This document shows positions 1-12,200 of a DNA stretch of 64,000 nt, in pieces. The stretch comes from Taeniopygia guttata. Its lineage: Eukaryota; Chordata; Aves; Passeriformes; Estrildidae. The DNA lies in contig NC_133025.1 of assembly GCF_048771995.1 (NCBI RefSeq), positions 1,240,001 to 1,304,000 of the forward strand, in the 5' to 3' direction. The notes beneath the pieces are model-generated. The model saw only the letters and a program-made list of their open reading frames with translations. It did not search any database and was not told the DNA's origin. The stretch's first letter is position 1, and each line of letters begins with the position of its first letter. The position numbers were made by a program, and so were the translations under genes.

Positions 1-300
1 GCAGACAAGGGGGGGTGCGGGGCACCCGGATTGGGGGGGCATCACCGAGGGCCGCCTGTCAAGCCACAGAGGGGGAAAACCCCCCAAAATACGGCAGAAG
101 GGGGGGTTAGGCCTCCCCTGGTGAGGAGGGAAGGGCAGATCCGACCCCCAGCTCCGGGGAGAGGCCGCGGGGTGCGCCTGGGGGGGGTTTGGGGGGCGAC
201 CCCCGCGGTGCCCCCCGCCCTCCCACCGCTCTGCAGGCCCGTGGGTGTGGGGAGGGGGGAAAACCCTCCTCCCCCGTGGGCCGGGAGTGGGGAGGCACGG

Positions 301-309
301 CAAGGATAC
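301..309 (-). other. UBE2H: U12-type 5' splice site of UBE2H intron 1
   Basis: Read on the minus strand, the donor after the UBE2H exon is GTATCCTTG. This matches eight of nine positions of the minor-spliceosome donor consensus RTATCCTTT and is a poor U2 donor. The branch site and acceptor lie outside the window, so this rests on the donor alone. Confidence 0.75.
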
Positions 310-362
310 AGCTTGACCACGTCGGTGTCCATCCGCCTCTTGCCCGGGCTGGGGGACGACAT
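310..362 (-). CDS. UBE2H: UBE2H, first coding exon only
   Basis: E2 ubiquitin-conjugating enzyme; in the family it charges ubiquitin through a catalytic cysteine and in erythroid cells works with the CTLH ligase. Only the N-terminus is here: the exon translates as MSSPSPGKRRMDTDVVKL, which I recognise as the conserved start of vertebrate UBE2H. The ATG is at 362 and the exon ends at 310 inside the Leu codon (phase 2). The catalytic core lies beyond the left edge. The gene is divergent from everything to its right and shares no promoter with ZC3HC1, whose 3' end faces it about 2.7 kb away. The donor is unusual (separate entry). Bases 1-309 are the start of intron 1, GC-rich and without other recognisable content. 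Confidence 0.93.
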
Positions 363-595
363 GGTGGCCGCGGCCGCCCCCGGGGCTCCGGGCGGGCTGT
401 CAGCGCCGCCGCCGCGGGCCGGGGCCGCCCGGCGCCGAGGGGAGCGGGGAAGCTCCGGGCAGCGAGGTGCTGGGACCCGCCGCTGTCGCTGTCGCCGCCG
501 CTGTCGCCGCCGATGTCGCCGACAGGGCCCCCCCCCCCCCGAGCCGCTCGCGCTCCCTCAGCCGCTCCGGCCGCCTCTGCCCCAGCCTCTCTCTG

Positions 596-700
596 GACCC
601 CTGACGTCACCCGCGGTGACGTCACAGCCCCGCGGCGCTCCCATTGGCCGCGCCCTCAACGCTCCGCCGGCCCCGAGGCACGCCGGGAGTTGTAGTTCTG
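596..700 (-). promoter_or_regulatory. UBE2H: UBE2H CpG promoter with two CREs, CCAAT and ZNF143-like motif
   Basis: Upstream of the UBE2H ATG lie two perfect palindromic cAMP response elements, TGACGTCA at 602-609 and 617-624, 15 bp apart. An inverted CCAAT box (ATTGG) is at 643-647. A minus-strand match to the ZNF143/THAP11 SBS motif (ACTACAACTCCCGGCGTGC) spans 678-696. The surroundings from about 360 are CpG-rich, as expected for a housekeeping CpG-island promoter. Motifs are seen directly; occupancy is inferred. Confidence 0.75.
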
Positions 701-824
701 AGGGGGGGAAATGGTGGCCGGGCTGAGGGTTCGAGGCTCCGCTGGGGCCGCAAGCTCCAGTTTTTCCCCTTCTAACGTTTCCCGCAATTCCTCCCGTATT
801 CCCTGTGTCTCCCCGTTCCCCATG

Positions 825-1250
825 GATTCTGACACTCCTTATTCCCCCATTTTCATTTTGCCCGTTCCCACCCCAGCCAGGGAACCACCTCATAAACTAT
901 GGGGTGCACCTATGTCAGGGCCTTGCATTTCCCCATTTCCACTGTTTTTTCCCCAATTCCCCACAGCTCCCCCTATTCCCAGTATCTCATTTGTTCCCCA
1001 TGGATTCTGACACTCCTTATTCCCCCATTTTCATTTTGCCTGTTCCCACCACAGCCAGGGAACCACCTCATAAACTATGGGGTGCACTTATGTCAGGGCC
1101 TTGCATTTCCCCATTTCCACTGTTTTTTCCACAATTCCCCACGGCTCCCCCTATTCCCAGTATCTCCTTTGTTCCCCACAGATTCTGACACCCCCTTATT
1201 CCCATTTCCTGTCCCCACCAGGGTCAGGGAACCGCCCCACAGAACGTGGA
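825..1250. repeat. 178-bp tandem repeat, about 2.4 copies
   Basis: Copies begin with GATTCTGACAC at 825, 1003 and 1181, exactly 178 bp apart. The first two copies are almost identical; the third is partial and more diverged. The repeat lies in the spacer upstream of UBE2H and encodes nothing recognisable. Confidence 0.9.
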
Positions 1251-3040
1251 GTTTGCCCATGGCAATCCGGTTCGATCCAAGCGGGAATGTGGCCCCACAG
1301 CAGGAGTCACCATCCCGGATTTCCGCTGTGACACCGACAAAGCATTTCCCGGTGCCTCAGTTTACCCACCCGGATGATGACACCACTAATGGGTGTCTCC
1401 CAAACCGATGGGATCCACACCCCACATTCCTGACCCCGGCATCATCCCATAAATCTGCCCCGGTGCTTCCTCCCCCCGTGGGGAGGAGACATGGACGAAG
1501 AATCCCAAATCCCAAAAAGCCCCAGCATGCCCGGAGTTTGGCAGGGGCAGGAGGTGACACCTCCTGCGGGGACTCAAATCCACACCCCACAATTCAGGCG
1601 GGGATTTGGCAGGGGAACAGGGTTCTCTTTGAGCAGAGCAGCTGGAAAACTTGGGATAGAGGATCCTGCATTTCCCAGGCCACAACAATCCCTGACTGGT
1701 TCCAAGCAACTGGGACAACTGGACAGGGATAAGAAGGATTTTACCATAATTTCTTAGAATGCTTCTATTCCATCTGTGAAACACCAGGGATTATTCCAGG
1801 ATATCAGGGACTACAACCTGTTCCTTTTTTGGAATACCTCAATGCCACAGCACCCAGACCTTGGAATGTGGGTGCAGAGGGAATTTTGGGGATCCTCTGA
1901 GCACTCCTCAGTGTGGAAATTGGGATGGAGGGGTTGTGGCTGGGTTTTCCCACCCTGGGGTGGGAATAGCATCCTCCCATGATTTGTGGGGTGCTTCCCT
2001 GATCAGAGATGGGGGGGAGGCAGGAGAATCCATGGATAGGGAATGTAGGGAATAGAGGGAGCCATAGGAACCTGCTGGAAATCATTGGAAAGGGGGGAAC
2101 CAGAGTTCCAGGGAGATGTAAGGAATGGGGAAAGCATGTGGGGCTCATGGGGGATCTGTAGGTGCAGGCAGCTGGAAAAGGGGCTCTTCCCATCCCATCC
2201 TCATCCCTCTGGATTGGGGGTATCCCCATTCCCACCCCAATTCCCAGCCCAGCAGGGCCATGGGGTGCAGCAGCCCCTCGTTAGGGCCCTGTAATTAGGG
2301 AAAGAAAGGGAACCCACCCAAATTCAGGCCCTGCTGCTTCCCGTGGGATTCCTGCCCTAAGGGCAGGATCCCAGGAGAAGCCCCCAAGTGGGCAGGCGCA
2401 CCCCCAAATTTTGGGGTTCAGGGAGAGCTAGGATCAGCCCTGAGCAAGGCAGCCACTGCATTTCCAGACACAGGGCAGCCAGAATCCCAAAATCCATCCA
2501 AGGGCACGAGACAGATGAAACCTCAGAGATGGGGCTGGGGAAATGGAGGCAGGATCCTTTCCAAAATAAAAAAAATAATTAAAAAAAAAGAGGAATGACA
2601 TATCCCTGTGCCTCCACCCACATCCACAGACCTGGAGGGAGGAGACACAACTGTGCCAGGTTGTGTGTGGAATCCCAGCCCTCCCCAAAGCCCTTTCCCC
2701 AATATCATCCTCAAGGATGGGGATGACACCATTTCCTTCCCAGCAGCCCAAGGCATGGAAACTCACCTCTTCCCAGGTTTTGGGAATCCCACCTTCCAAC
2801 CAGAGGGATTCATCACCCCAAACTGGCCCTCAGCAGAGGGACAGGGATTGAGGCAATGGAAAAACGCCCACAACAGGCAAAGGAGACAACAAAATGTGGA
2901 ATGGGAAACAGGGAAGGCAGCGGGAGGTTGATCCCATAAGGACAAGAATCCTGAGGGATACAGGAGGCCCAGAGCTCCTCCTACCCTGGGGAGAAACACC
3001 ACGCCAGCAGGAAGGAAAAAGAAAAAACAACAAAAATGAA
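1251..3040. other. Spacer between UBE2H promoter and ZC3HC1 3' end
   Basis: No gene, RNA or clear mobile element was recognised. Short open frames are scattered, non-homologous and lack splice or start context. The ZC3HC1 poly(A) signal marks the right end. Confidence 0.6.
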
Positions 3041-3043
3041 ATG

Positions 3044-3049
3044 TTTATT
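3044..3049 (-). terminator. ZC3HC1: ZC3HC1 poly(A) signal AATAAA
   Basis: AATAAA on the minus strand about 230 nt downstream of the ZC3HC1 stop codon, giving a short 3' UTR. It is the first canonical signal after the stop. Confidence 0.8.
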
Positions 3050-3279
3050 CCCACCTGGCATCACCAGGGAGGTGACAGCGTCCCCTTGTCACCTCCAGCA
3101 CGTGCCAGCTCCGGGCAGGGCTGTCCTGCCCTCGGAGGGAGGGACACAGCAGCAGTTTGTGAAGGCAGTCGGGGCAGGGGGATCCAAAAAACTTCCTCGG
3201 GGCCCTTCCCGGGGCACGGAGCTGCCGCAGGAACCACGCAGAGTTTGGATCTCCCCCCGTGCTGCTTCCCAGAGGCGGC

Positions 3280-6200
3280 TCAGGAGGAGTTCATGCTCTC
3301 CCACTGGCGGAAAATGCGGAACACCTTGCAGGATTTCTCCGAGAGACTCTGGAAAAGATGGGGACAAAGCAATGGCTGCAGGTCAAGGCGCTGGAGCAGG
3401 GCCTGCCGCTGGCAAAGGGAACAGAGAGAAACTGCAGCAAAAAAAAACCAAATTAAAATATCCCAGCTGGCTACCAGGACAGCAGTTTGTTCCTTGTTTT
3501 CATGATCCCAATTTGACAGCTGGAGGGGAGAACAAGGACACAAGCAAAAAGCAGGAAGGGACCCCAAAAAGGAAATGAGCCCAAAAGGCAGGAAAGGATC
3601 CCAAAAAGCAGGAAAGGATCCCAAAAGGCAGGAAGGGGCTCCACAAGGCAGGGAAAGGAGCCCCAAAAGCAGGAAGGAATCCCAAAAAGCAAGAAGGGGC
3701 TCCAAACAGCAGGAAGGGACCCCAAAAAAGCAGGAAGGGGCTCCAAAAAGCAGGAAGGGACTCCAAAAAGCAGGAAAGGAGCCCAAAAAGCAGGAAATGA
3801 GCCCAAAAGGCAGGAAAGGACCCCAAAAAGCAAGAAGGGGGTCCAAACAGCAGGAAAGGGCTCCAAAAAGCAGGAAAGGAGCCCAAAAAGCAAGAAGGGT
3901 CTCCAAACAGCAGGAAGAGACTCCAGAAAGCAGGAAAGGAGCCCAAAAAGCAGGAAGGGGCTCCAAAAAGCAAGAAGGGGCTCCAAAAAGTAGCTAGGGA
4001 CCCCAAAAAGCAGGAAAGGGCTCCAAAAAGCAAGAGGGGGCTCCAAAAAGCAGGTAAGGATCCCAAAAAGCAGGAAGGGGCTCCAAAAAGCAGGAAAGGA
4101 GCCCAAAAAGCAGAAAAGGGCTCCAAAAAGCAGGAAGGGGCTCCAAAAAGCAGGTAAGGATCCCAAAAAGCAGAAAGGGACTCCAAAAAGCAGGAAAGCG
4201 GTCCAAACAGCAGGAAAGGGCTCCAAAAAGCAGGAAGGGGCTCCAAAAAGCAGGAAATGAGCCCAAAAGGCAGGAAAGGATCCCAAAAAGCAAGAAGGGG
4301 CTCCAAAAAGCAGGTAAGGATCCCAAAAAGCAGGAAAGGGCTCCAAAAAGCAGGAAATGAGCCCAAAAGGCAGGAAAGGATCCCAAAAAGCAGGAAAGGG
4401 CTCCAAAAAGCAGGAAAGCAGCCCAAAAAGCAGGAAGGGACCCCAAAAAGCAGGAAGGGGCTCCAAAAAGCAGAAAGGGGGTCCAAAAAGCAAGAAGAGG
4501 CTCCAAAAAGCAGGTAAGGATCCCAAAAAGCAGGTAAGGATCCCAAAAAGCAGGAAAGGGCTCCAAAAAGCAGGAAATGAGCCCAAAAAGCCGAAAGGGA
4601 CTCCAAAAACCAGGAAGAGGCTCCAACCACTCCCTGCTCCAGTTGGGTCTGGTGCCTCTGACTTGTGAGTGGTCCCACTGGACCATCTGGAGCTTTCCTG
4701 GCACATGGCAGAATCACAGAATCATGGAATGGTTTGGGTTGGAAGGGACCTTAAAGACCACCCAGTTCCAACCCCCTGCTGTGGGCAGGGACACCTTCCA
4801 CTAGAAGGGACCTTTTGGGGACACAAACCACTCGAAATCCCCAGGACAAATCCTGAAGGGGGAATGCTCCACCGCTCCCCTGAGCTGCAAACGAAGCAGG
4901 AAGGAGCTGGCAGGAGGAATCCAAGTGGATAATGAGATCCAGGGAGGCAGCAGCTGCTCCAGAGCCACATGGGGTGGGAGCTGTGGCCTCGGCAAACCTG
5001 GCAACCCAAGAGCCTGGAGCCAGGAACTGGGATGGCTGCAGAGAGGAGCTCTGGGCACACGGAATGAAACCGGATCTTGAGCAGCACTGTTATTTATAGC
5101 AGCCCTCCAGCAGCTCCAGCACAGCCCAGCCTTGGATGGAGCCTGGCTGTGGGAATGCCAGCAGCTCTGCAGCTTGGTCCTTTGTCACCTGGCTGGGACT
5201 GATCCCAAACAAAGCCCACCCATCCCAAATTCTTGCTGCCTACACAAGTTGGGATGCCCCAGGCTCACCACTGGCTCCGTTTCGGGCGCTGTGTCACATT
5301 TTTGGATGCCAAGGAGCCTCTTCAGCACCACTTCCCAGCCTGGCACAGCCTTTCCTGGCTCCTTCTCTGTCTGGGATGCAGCATCCTCCAGGGACTCCTC
5401 TCCCTCCCCAGTGCTGACCCAGGGACACCAATCACGGTGCTGAGAGCTGGGGTGAAAGAAGCTCCTCAAGGAAGTGTCCTGGGAAGCGAGGAGGTGACAG
5501 AGAAGGGACACAACAATGGGATGGTTTAGAGTCTGCCACTGGGAGTGGCTACAGGGACAACACCAAACCCCTGGATCCCACCCTGCCCGGAAGGCTCACC
5601 GAGCTGCTGGAGGAGCAGAGCCGCGCCCGCTTGGCCCTGCGGACAGGGCTGGATGGCACTTCCATGGTGTCCCCCTGTCCCATGCTCCGGGTCACGGGGC
5701 GGTTCCTCAGAGCGGGGCTGATGGCATCCAGCTCACCCCTGTCCATGGAGCTGGGGGAATCCCAACCCCGCGGCCGGGACACAGCTGGGGACGGGCTCTT
5801 CTCGTGCTGCTGGGGGGAAAAAAGGGATTAACAGAGCTCCTCTGCTCCAACCCTCCTCAGCCACCCCACAGGAGCCCTTCCCACCCCACAGATGCGTCCA
5901 TAGGGTGTGGATGAGGCACTTGGAGCACCTGGAGCTGGCCCAGTGTGGCAGGACGTACCTGCTCGGCTCCTGGATCCTGGCTCCGGGTCAGCATGCGGCG
6001 TGGGGACGTGGGGACGGGCGGGAAGCGCTCGGGCGCGGCCGGGGCGCTGCTGCTGGAGCCGCAGGAATCCGGCTCTGGAGCTGCAGCAGAGTCCAGCTGG
6101 TGGAAGCCCCACAGCCCCACCTTCCTCATGCAGCGGGAGCAGGTGATCACCGAGAGGTTGACGGAGCCCGAGGCAGCGCTGCAGGGACAGAGGCACGTCA

Positions 6201-9200
6201 TGGGATCCTCAGGGGATCCACATGGGATCTTTGTGAGATCCACGTGGGATCTTCATGGGATCCTCACGGGATCCTCATATATTCATGGGATTGTCATGGG
6301 ATCCTCACTGCATCCACATGTAATCCCCATGGGATCCTCATGAAATCCTCATGGGATCCTCACAGGATGCTCATGGGATCTTCATGGGATTCTCATGGGA
6401 TCCACGTGGAATTCCCATGGGATCCTCATGAGATCCTCATGGGATGCTCATTGAATTGTCATAGGATCCCCATGGGATCCTTATGAGATCCCCATGGAAT
6501 CCCCATGGGAACCTCACAGGATATTCATGGGATCTTCTTGGGACCTTCATGGGATCCTCACTGGATCCACATGGAATCCCCATGGTATCTTCATGGGATT
6601 CTCATGGGATCATCATGGGATCCTCATGAGATCTTCATGGGATCCACATGTAATCCCCATGGGATCCTCATAGGATCCTCACAGGATCTTCATGGGATCA
6701 TCATAGGATTCCCATGGAATCTCCATGGGATCCTCATGAAATCCTCATAGGATCCTCACAGGATCTTCATGGAATCCCCATGGAATCCTCATGAGATCCT
6801 CATGGGATCCTCATGGGATCCACACGGACTCCCCATGGGACCTCACAGGATCCTCATGGGATGCTCATGGAATCACCATGGGATCCCCATGGGAACCTCA
6901 TGGGAGCCTCATGGGAACCTCACAGGGTCTTCATGGGATCCTCATGGGATCCCCATGGGATCCTCATGGGATCTTAACGGGATTCTCATGGAATCCCCAT
7001 TGGATCCTCATGGGGTCCTCATGGGTTTCTCATGGGATCACAGGATGGGTTGAAATGGATCTTAAAGATCATCTCATTCCAAGCCCTCCTGGGCAGGGAC
7101 ACTTCCCACTATCCCAGGCTGCTCCAAGCCCTGTCCAACCCAGCCTTGGACACTTCCAGGGCTGGGGAAAGTCAGGAGAGGTGGTCAGGGATAAGCCTGG
7201 GCTTGGAAAAGTCAGGGAAATAAGTCCCTTAAATCCTGTCTATGATGTTGATTAAAACTGGCTCAGTTGAATTTAGCCTTGCCAGGAAGCAGGAACAGAG
7301 AGGGGAAAAAGAGGGGGGAAAAGTGGTAAAATAAGGGAAGCAGGAATGTAGTGGAAAAGTGTGAAAATAGTTTAAAAAAGGAAGCAGGATCCTAGTGAAA
7401 AAGAGGGAAAATAGGAAGATAGTGACACAAAGGAAGCAGGATCCTAGGTAAAAGGAGGGAAAACTGGAAAATAGTGACAACAAAGGAAACAGGGGAGTAG
7501 TGAAAAAGGGGGAAAATGGGAAAATAAAATCAGGTAGGCAAAAGCATAGTGAAAAAGAGGGAAAATAGTGGAAAAAAAAGAGACACTGAACATTCCACGG
7601 GAGGAACATTCCACATCCCTCCAGCCTCCAAGAGCTTTCATGGCAAGCCCAGAGCGTGAGGGACATTCCAGGCCCATCCCTGCAGCCCTGCCCACCTGCA
7701 GGTCCAGCCACACAGCGCCAGGATACAGGCAGGAACGTGCACCTGCAGGATTTCCGTGGAAAACTTCCCAGGAGGCTTCTCTCCCTCTGTTCCTTTGTGC
7801 TCCAGCTCCTCCCCGATGAGCTGGAGGAGCCGAGTGATCCTTTCCTCTGTCAGGGACTGCAGAGCACAGGGATCAAATGCAATGGTTTTACTCCCAAATC
7901 TTTTCCCACATGGAGAAAAAAATCCCTTTTTCCACCCCCTGGAATTGCATTGTGCATCACCCCCAGCTCTGGTTAACAGGGAAAAGCCACTCAGAGCAAT
8001 CCTCCTTGCCTCTGGCTCCCCATTCCATGAAATCTGCCCAGGCACCATCTGCTCCCCCGAGCAGTGGAGCAGCTCCCATTCCTGCCCTGGCTTTGGGAGT
8101 CTCCGGTGCTTCCCGAGCTCAGCCAGCCCCAAAACACCCCTGTGGCTGTGCTGAATGGATGAAGATTCCCTGGATCCCACACAGCTCCTGCCTGCCCAGA
8201 GCCATCTGCTCCCTGGCAAAGGAGTGTCCAACCAGCCAGACTTGGCTGCAGCAGAGCAGGGCCAGGACAGGTTCCTGCAGGGTGACAACTCCACACTTCT
8301 TCCTGGCTTTTCCTGCTTGCAGAGCCTCATCAGGCTCCTTCACCTTCCCAAGGTCTCTGCCCACACCTCAGGTTCAAGGTGGCATCCCAAATTCGTGTCT
8401 CCAGACATCCCAGCTAAAGGAGGGATCCATGAGCTGCCCCTTCTCATGGAGCTGCCAGGACACTGGGAAAAGTCCAGAGTGGGAACCAGAAACATTTCCC
8501 AGCTGATGAGCCACCCCAAACTCCTCTTGACACATTCCCATGGTGGAACCACCACATGGGGAATGTCAAAGGAAGAAAACCAAGGTGGGAGCAGATCCCT
8601 CACACACACACAGGCTGAAATTCCTGATTTTGGGTGGGCCCAGGCTCGTCCCTGGAGCCTGGAATGCTGCAGATTTTGGGAGCAGGAGGGAACTCACCAT
8701 GTTTTTCAGGTCTTCTGGTTTGAGGGAGGGCAGCTGCAGCTCCAGCTGACACAGGCTCTGGAAGCGATCCAGGAAATCCTGGAGAAGGACCCTGGGCTCG
8801 TCCACCAGCAGCTTGGCAAAGCGATCTGGGGAGAGCAAAAGCTGTGCTCAGCATTCCCAACCCCTCCTAATCCCACAGGGAAAGGGAGGGCACCAGCCCA
8901 GCCACAGGCCCCACGGAAATGCAGTGACAGGATAAGAGGGAATGACCTTAAGCTGAAGGAGGAGGAGTTTAGGTGGGACATTGGGAATTGGGAATTCCTG
9001 GCTGGGCTGGAATTGCCAGAGCAGCTGGGGCTGCCCCTGGATCCCTGGAATGTCCAAGGAAATGTTGGACATTGGGGCTGGAGCAGCCTGGGACAGTGGG
9101 AGGTGTCCCTGCCATGGCTGGGGTGGCACTGGAGGGGCTCTGAGGTCCCTTCCAACCTCAACAATTCCATGATTGTTTTTCTGGCTTTTAAAGGAAAAGC

Positions 9201-12200
9201 TCAGCACAGCCTCTTCCCTTCACAGCATTCCCAAGCAGCACAGCTCCCAAGACTGGATCTATCCCTCTCTGAGCATTCCATGACACCCAAGCTCCCCTGT
9301 CCCCTCCCAGGTACACCCCAAAACCATTTTAACTGCTCCAGAGGCACCCAAAGGTCAGGAAAAGCTGGATACAGCCCCAGGGTTTTGACTTGCTGAGGCT
9401 GCTCAGGGATGTGGCTTTCCTGCTGTATTCCACCATTCCCACAGGGAGAAGGAGAGTGTGATGACAGGAATAACAATGGAAAGGGGGGTAAAAATGAAAA
9501 TAATGCTGGATTGTGCAGGAATCTGAGGCACCCACCTGGGCAGGGGCTGTCTGGCCAGAAGCAGAACTTCTCGTGGGCAGTGCTCAGGGCCTTCCTGAGC
9601 TCCTCACAGCGCTCCTTGTCTGCAGGGAAAAACTCAGGGATAAAAACTTCCCTGCACAGCCACCTCCTCAGGGGGTGGCCAGGAGAGGAAGCCACCAGGG
9701 TGGCAGAGTTTCCCTGGGATGCTTTCCCAGGATTTCCCAGGATGCTGCCTGAAGCTCCACCTCAGACTGTTGGAATCCTGGATGCTGAGAATTTCAAACT
9801 TCCCGTGCCTTTCAGCACATTTCCAGGATTCCAACATCAGAATTCCCCCCTTTTCCCACCAAGAGGAATGCCAGGCTCCCTCAAACAGCAAATGTCACCT
9901 CAGCAGTTCCACCTGCCCACAGCCAAAATCCCTCCCATTCCCAGGCACAGGGGAGCCTCTGGAAAAACAGCCCAAGCCAACCACGGGCACAAAACCTGCT
10001 GGATCCTGCCAGTTTTTCCTCCTGGGATGCTGCCAATCCCTGGCTGTGCTGATCCCTCCACCCCAGCTGTAGGAGCCAAATCCCAGCCATGTCTGGAAAT
10101 CAAACTTCCCAAAAAACAACAAAAAGATCTGACATTTAATTTCACTTATGCTTTCAGAATCAAATAATTTATTTTTCAATTTGTTTTTGATGCCTTCTTC
10201 CCAGTCTTTGACTATTTTAGATTTTTCTAACCCATTTCTAACCCCATGATTTCCAGTGGAATAATTAGGCCAAGGTTTATTTAACAGAGATAATGTGAAT
10301 AAATAAGGAATGTTGATATTGAGTGACCCAAAAGGGAAGGCTCAGTATTCCCACCTGGCAGGCAGCAGGAATGTCCTCCCTGTCCACTTCCAGGGCAATT
10401 GAAGCCAGAAAACTGAGAAGTGGGGATGACACTTCCTTGTGGGATAATAAGGAGTTTATTAATTAAATCTCACAATGTAATTTCTCCCTGAAGGGCCTTG
10501 GTGAGCAGCAACCACCGAGCAATTTTTCCACGCTGGAAAAATTCAGTGGAGGATCAGGAAAGCAGATCCAGGAATTGGGAAAGAGAATTTTTAAAAGGAT
10601 TTTCATATCCTTAAATGCATCCAGAGGGCAACGAGGTTGGAGAAATCCTGTGGCAAGACTGGCATGGAATTCCAGCATGGGAACAGCTCAAATCTGCACC
10701 AGGGGAGGCTCAGGCTCAACATTAGGAACTATTTCTCTACCAAGATGATCCAACTCTGGAATATTCCAAGAGGTGCTCAGTGCCCCAAGCCTGGAAGTGT
10801 TTCAGATGTTTTTGGATAATTCCCTTTGGTCTGATTTGAAATTTGGAACTTCTCTGGGGTTTCCCAGTCCTTAAAGGATGGGTGCAAAGAGGATGGAGGG
10901 TCTCCTTTCCATGGGGAGGACTAAAGAGCAGTGGGGACAGAGTGTGCTGGGAAGGTTCATCCCAATGGAAAAAAGACATTTTTTACAGTCAGAATTCCAT
11001 CATTCCCTGGGACCAGCACTCCCTGGGATCATCATTCCCTGGAACCATCATTTTTGGCACCATCCTTCCCTGAAAATGTAATTCCTTGGGACCATCATTC
11101 CTTGGAACCATCATTCCTTAGGACCATCATTCCTTGGGACCATCATTCCCTGAAAATGTAATTCCTTGGAACCATAATTCCTTGGAATCATCATTCCTTG
11201 GGACCATCATTCCCTGAAACTATAATTCCTCAGAACCATCATTCCCTGAGATCATATTCCTTAGGACCATCATTCCTTGGAATCATCATTCCCTGGGACC
11301 ACCATTCCTGGGGACCATTATTCCTTGAGACCACCATTTCTTGGAACCAGCATTCCCTGAAATGGTAATTCCTTGGAATCATCATTCCCTGAGACCACCA
11401 TTCCTTCAAACCAGCATTCCCTGAGACCACCACTCCTTGGAACCATCATTCCCTGAAAATGTAATTCCTTGGAACCATCATTCCTTGGGACCATCATTCC
11501 CTGAAAACATAATTCCCTGGCACCATCATTCCCTGAAACTGTAATTCCTCGGAACCATCATTCCCTGAGATTATCATTCCTTAGGATCATCATTCCTTGG
11601 AATCATCATTCCCTGAAACCACCATTTCCTGGGACCACCATTCCTTGGAACCATTATTCCTTGAGACCACCACTTCTTGGAACCATCATTCCCTGAAATG
11701 CTAATTCCTTGGAATCATCATTCCCTGGCACCATCATTCCCTGAAAACATAATTCCTTGGAACCATCATTCCCTGAAACTGTAATTCCTCGGAACCATCA
11801 TTCCCTGAGATCATCATTCCTTAGGATCATCATTCCTTGGAACCATCATTCCCTGAGACCAGCATTCCCTGGGACCACCATTCCTTGGAACCATTATTCC
11901 TTGAGACCACTGCTCCTTGGAACCAGCATTCCCTGAAAATGTAATTCCTTGGAACCATAATTCCTTGGGACCATCATTCCTTGGAATCATCATTCCTTGG
12001 GACCATCATTCCCTGAAAACATAATTCCTTGGAACCATCATTCCCTGAGATCATAATTCCTTAGGATCATCATTCCTTGGAACCATCATTCCCTGAAACC
12101 ACCATTCCCTGGGACCACCATTCCTTGAGACCACCATTTTTGGAACCAGCATTCCCTGAAGCCATAATTCCTTGGAATCATCATTCCTGAGACCACCATT

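Noticed and set aside
3471-4717. Long overlapping open frames (up to 411 codons) on both strands
   Set aside because: They are translations of the 20-bp minisatellite, with a 20-residue period in every frame and no similarity to any family.
6205-7255. Open frames rich in HGILMGSSWDP
   Set aside because: These are the 11-bp minisatellite read in frame; 11 nt gives an 11-residue period.
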